NCBI GenBank assembly: GCA_047636495.1
Contig: JBLILH010000014.1
Location: 16,473 to 80,472 of the forward strand
DNA: 64,000 nucleotides
Origin: Endobugula sp047636495
Lineage (GTDB): Bacteria > Pseudomonadota > Gammaproteobacteria > Pseudomonadales > Cellvibrionaceae
Reading direction: 5' to 3'
Of the stretch, positions 63,572 through 64,000 are shown one piece after another. How positions within the stretch are numbered: the stretch's first letter is position 1; every line of letters begins with the position of its first letter. Under the pieces are notes generated by a model. The model did not search any database and was not told the DNA's origin. It worked only from the letters and a program-made list of their open reading frames with translations. Both the position numbers and the translations under genes were made by a program.

Positions 63572-63811
63572 ATGAACAATTCTCCTAGCGTATTCGACTC
63601 ACCTTTTACAGAAGAAGTCGAAGCCGGCAAAACTTACCACTGGTGTGCCTGTGGTCAAAGCCAAAAACAGCCTTTCTGTGATGGCTCACATGTGGGAACT
63701 CAATCTCTACCAATGGAATATATTAGTGATGCCAAGGAAACGATTTTTTTTTGTGGCTGCAAACAAACTACATCCGCTCCTATGTGTGATGGGAGTCATA
63801 ATAAATGGTAA
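63572..63811 (+). CDS. CDGSH iron-sulfur domain protein
   Basis: A 79-residue protein with two CDGSH-type 2Fe-2S motifs, CACGQSQKQPFCDGSH and CGCKQTTSAPMCDGSH. These double-motif members are small soluble proteins of redox or iron metabolism. I use the ATG at 63572, not the upstream frame that crosses the terminator. It follows the hsp20 terminator, so it has its own promoter. Function in this organism is unknown. Confidence 0.9.
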   Translation: MNNSPSVFDSPFTEEVEAGKTYHWCACGQSQKQPFCDGSHVGTQSLPMEYISDAKETIFFCGCKQTTSAPMCDGSHNKW

Positions 63812-64000
63812 TGAGTCAGCTAAATTGTTGGTTTATCCAATTGCGTTGTTAACTTTAAATAACTGAAGGACAAATTAATGCCAAACGATAAAGACTAGCA
63901 GCGTCGTTCCCGGTGTTTTCAAGCTAGTAGGCACTATTTTCTCAATGGTTAACCCAAGGCTTTCATCTCAATATTTTCTACCTTGTCTGGGTTCAGCATG
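63812..64000. other. End of window, no gene seen
   Basis: The last 190 bases contain only a very short ORF (six codons after AAATTA-ATG) and no recognised feature. A neighbouring gene may start beyond the edge. Confidence 0.3.

Overview
The window looks like a chromosomal segment of a marine or halotolerant gammaproteobacterium, probably in the broad Pseudomonadales / Cellvibrionales / Oceanospirillales neighbourhood. This rests on family content: a SthA transhydrogenase, a FimL homologue, DUF2788 and DUF2789 proteins, a Fur-controlled fagA-fumC pair as in Pseudomonas, and a complete ectoine/hydroxyectoine operon with its dedicated aspartokinase. Base composition is moderately AT-rich by eye. 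I see no tRNA, rRNA or CRISPR array.

Layout. 0-11.6 kb is mainly core: sthA (5' truncated by the window edge), fimL, sohB, a small unknown gene, DUF2788, a hybrid-kinase-like protein whose phosphotransfer residues are lost, xthA and prc. 11.6-13.2 kb is gene-free and holds a 187-bp MITE-like element. 13.2-19.4 kb is the osmoprotection cluster, ectABCD-ask on the minus strand with ectR divergent. The operon carries two extra genes, an 82-codon ORF between ectB and ectC and a DksA/TraR-type zinc-finger protein between ectD and ask. 19.4-28.1 kb is accessory stress and regulatory DNA: a BON lipoprotein, an OsmC pseudogene, two Crp/Fnr paralogues, a PRC-barrel protein, two small proteins and an hflKC-like pair. 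28.1-30.1 kb is a decayed nhaA antiporter gene. 30.2-34.4 kb is an iron-responsive block with two Fur boxes (fagA-like, fumC, an orfX-like gene and a small membrane protein). 34.5-46.7 kb is bounded by two tyrosine recombinases and carries a KfrA-like protein, sbcDC, an AT-rich ABC-type ATPase with a KTSC protein, and gene fragments. 47.2-49.2 kb is groESL, with a GroEL lacking the GGM tail. 49.9-54.3 kb is a cyanophycin operon (cphA, cphB, isoaspartyl peptidase). 54.3-63.8 kb is a stress locus: psiE, htpX, a truncated DUF21 gene, a CbpM-like gene, a KefB-type antiporter pseudogene, an OmpR-family two-component system, a GAF hybrid kinase, hsp20 and a CDGSH protein.

Two points tie the window together. 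First, the promoters of groES, htpX, the OmpR-family regulator and hsp20 share a direct-repeat box, YTTAAG-N5-YTTAAG, read in the direction of the gene. Each box is followed 10 nt later by a TANNNT hexamer. This is the kind of site bound by PmrA/QseB-type regulators, so the regulator at 59.4 kb may run a local protein-quality-control regulon. Second, a family of about 188-bp (or internally deleted) CTAG-ended inverted-repeat elements is scattered through the window. The region also has several decaying genes, including two cation/proton antiporters, while the ectoine pathway is intact.
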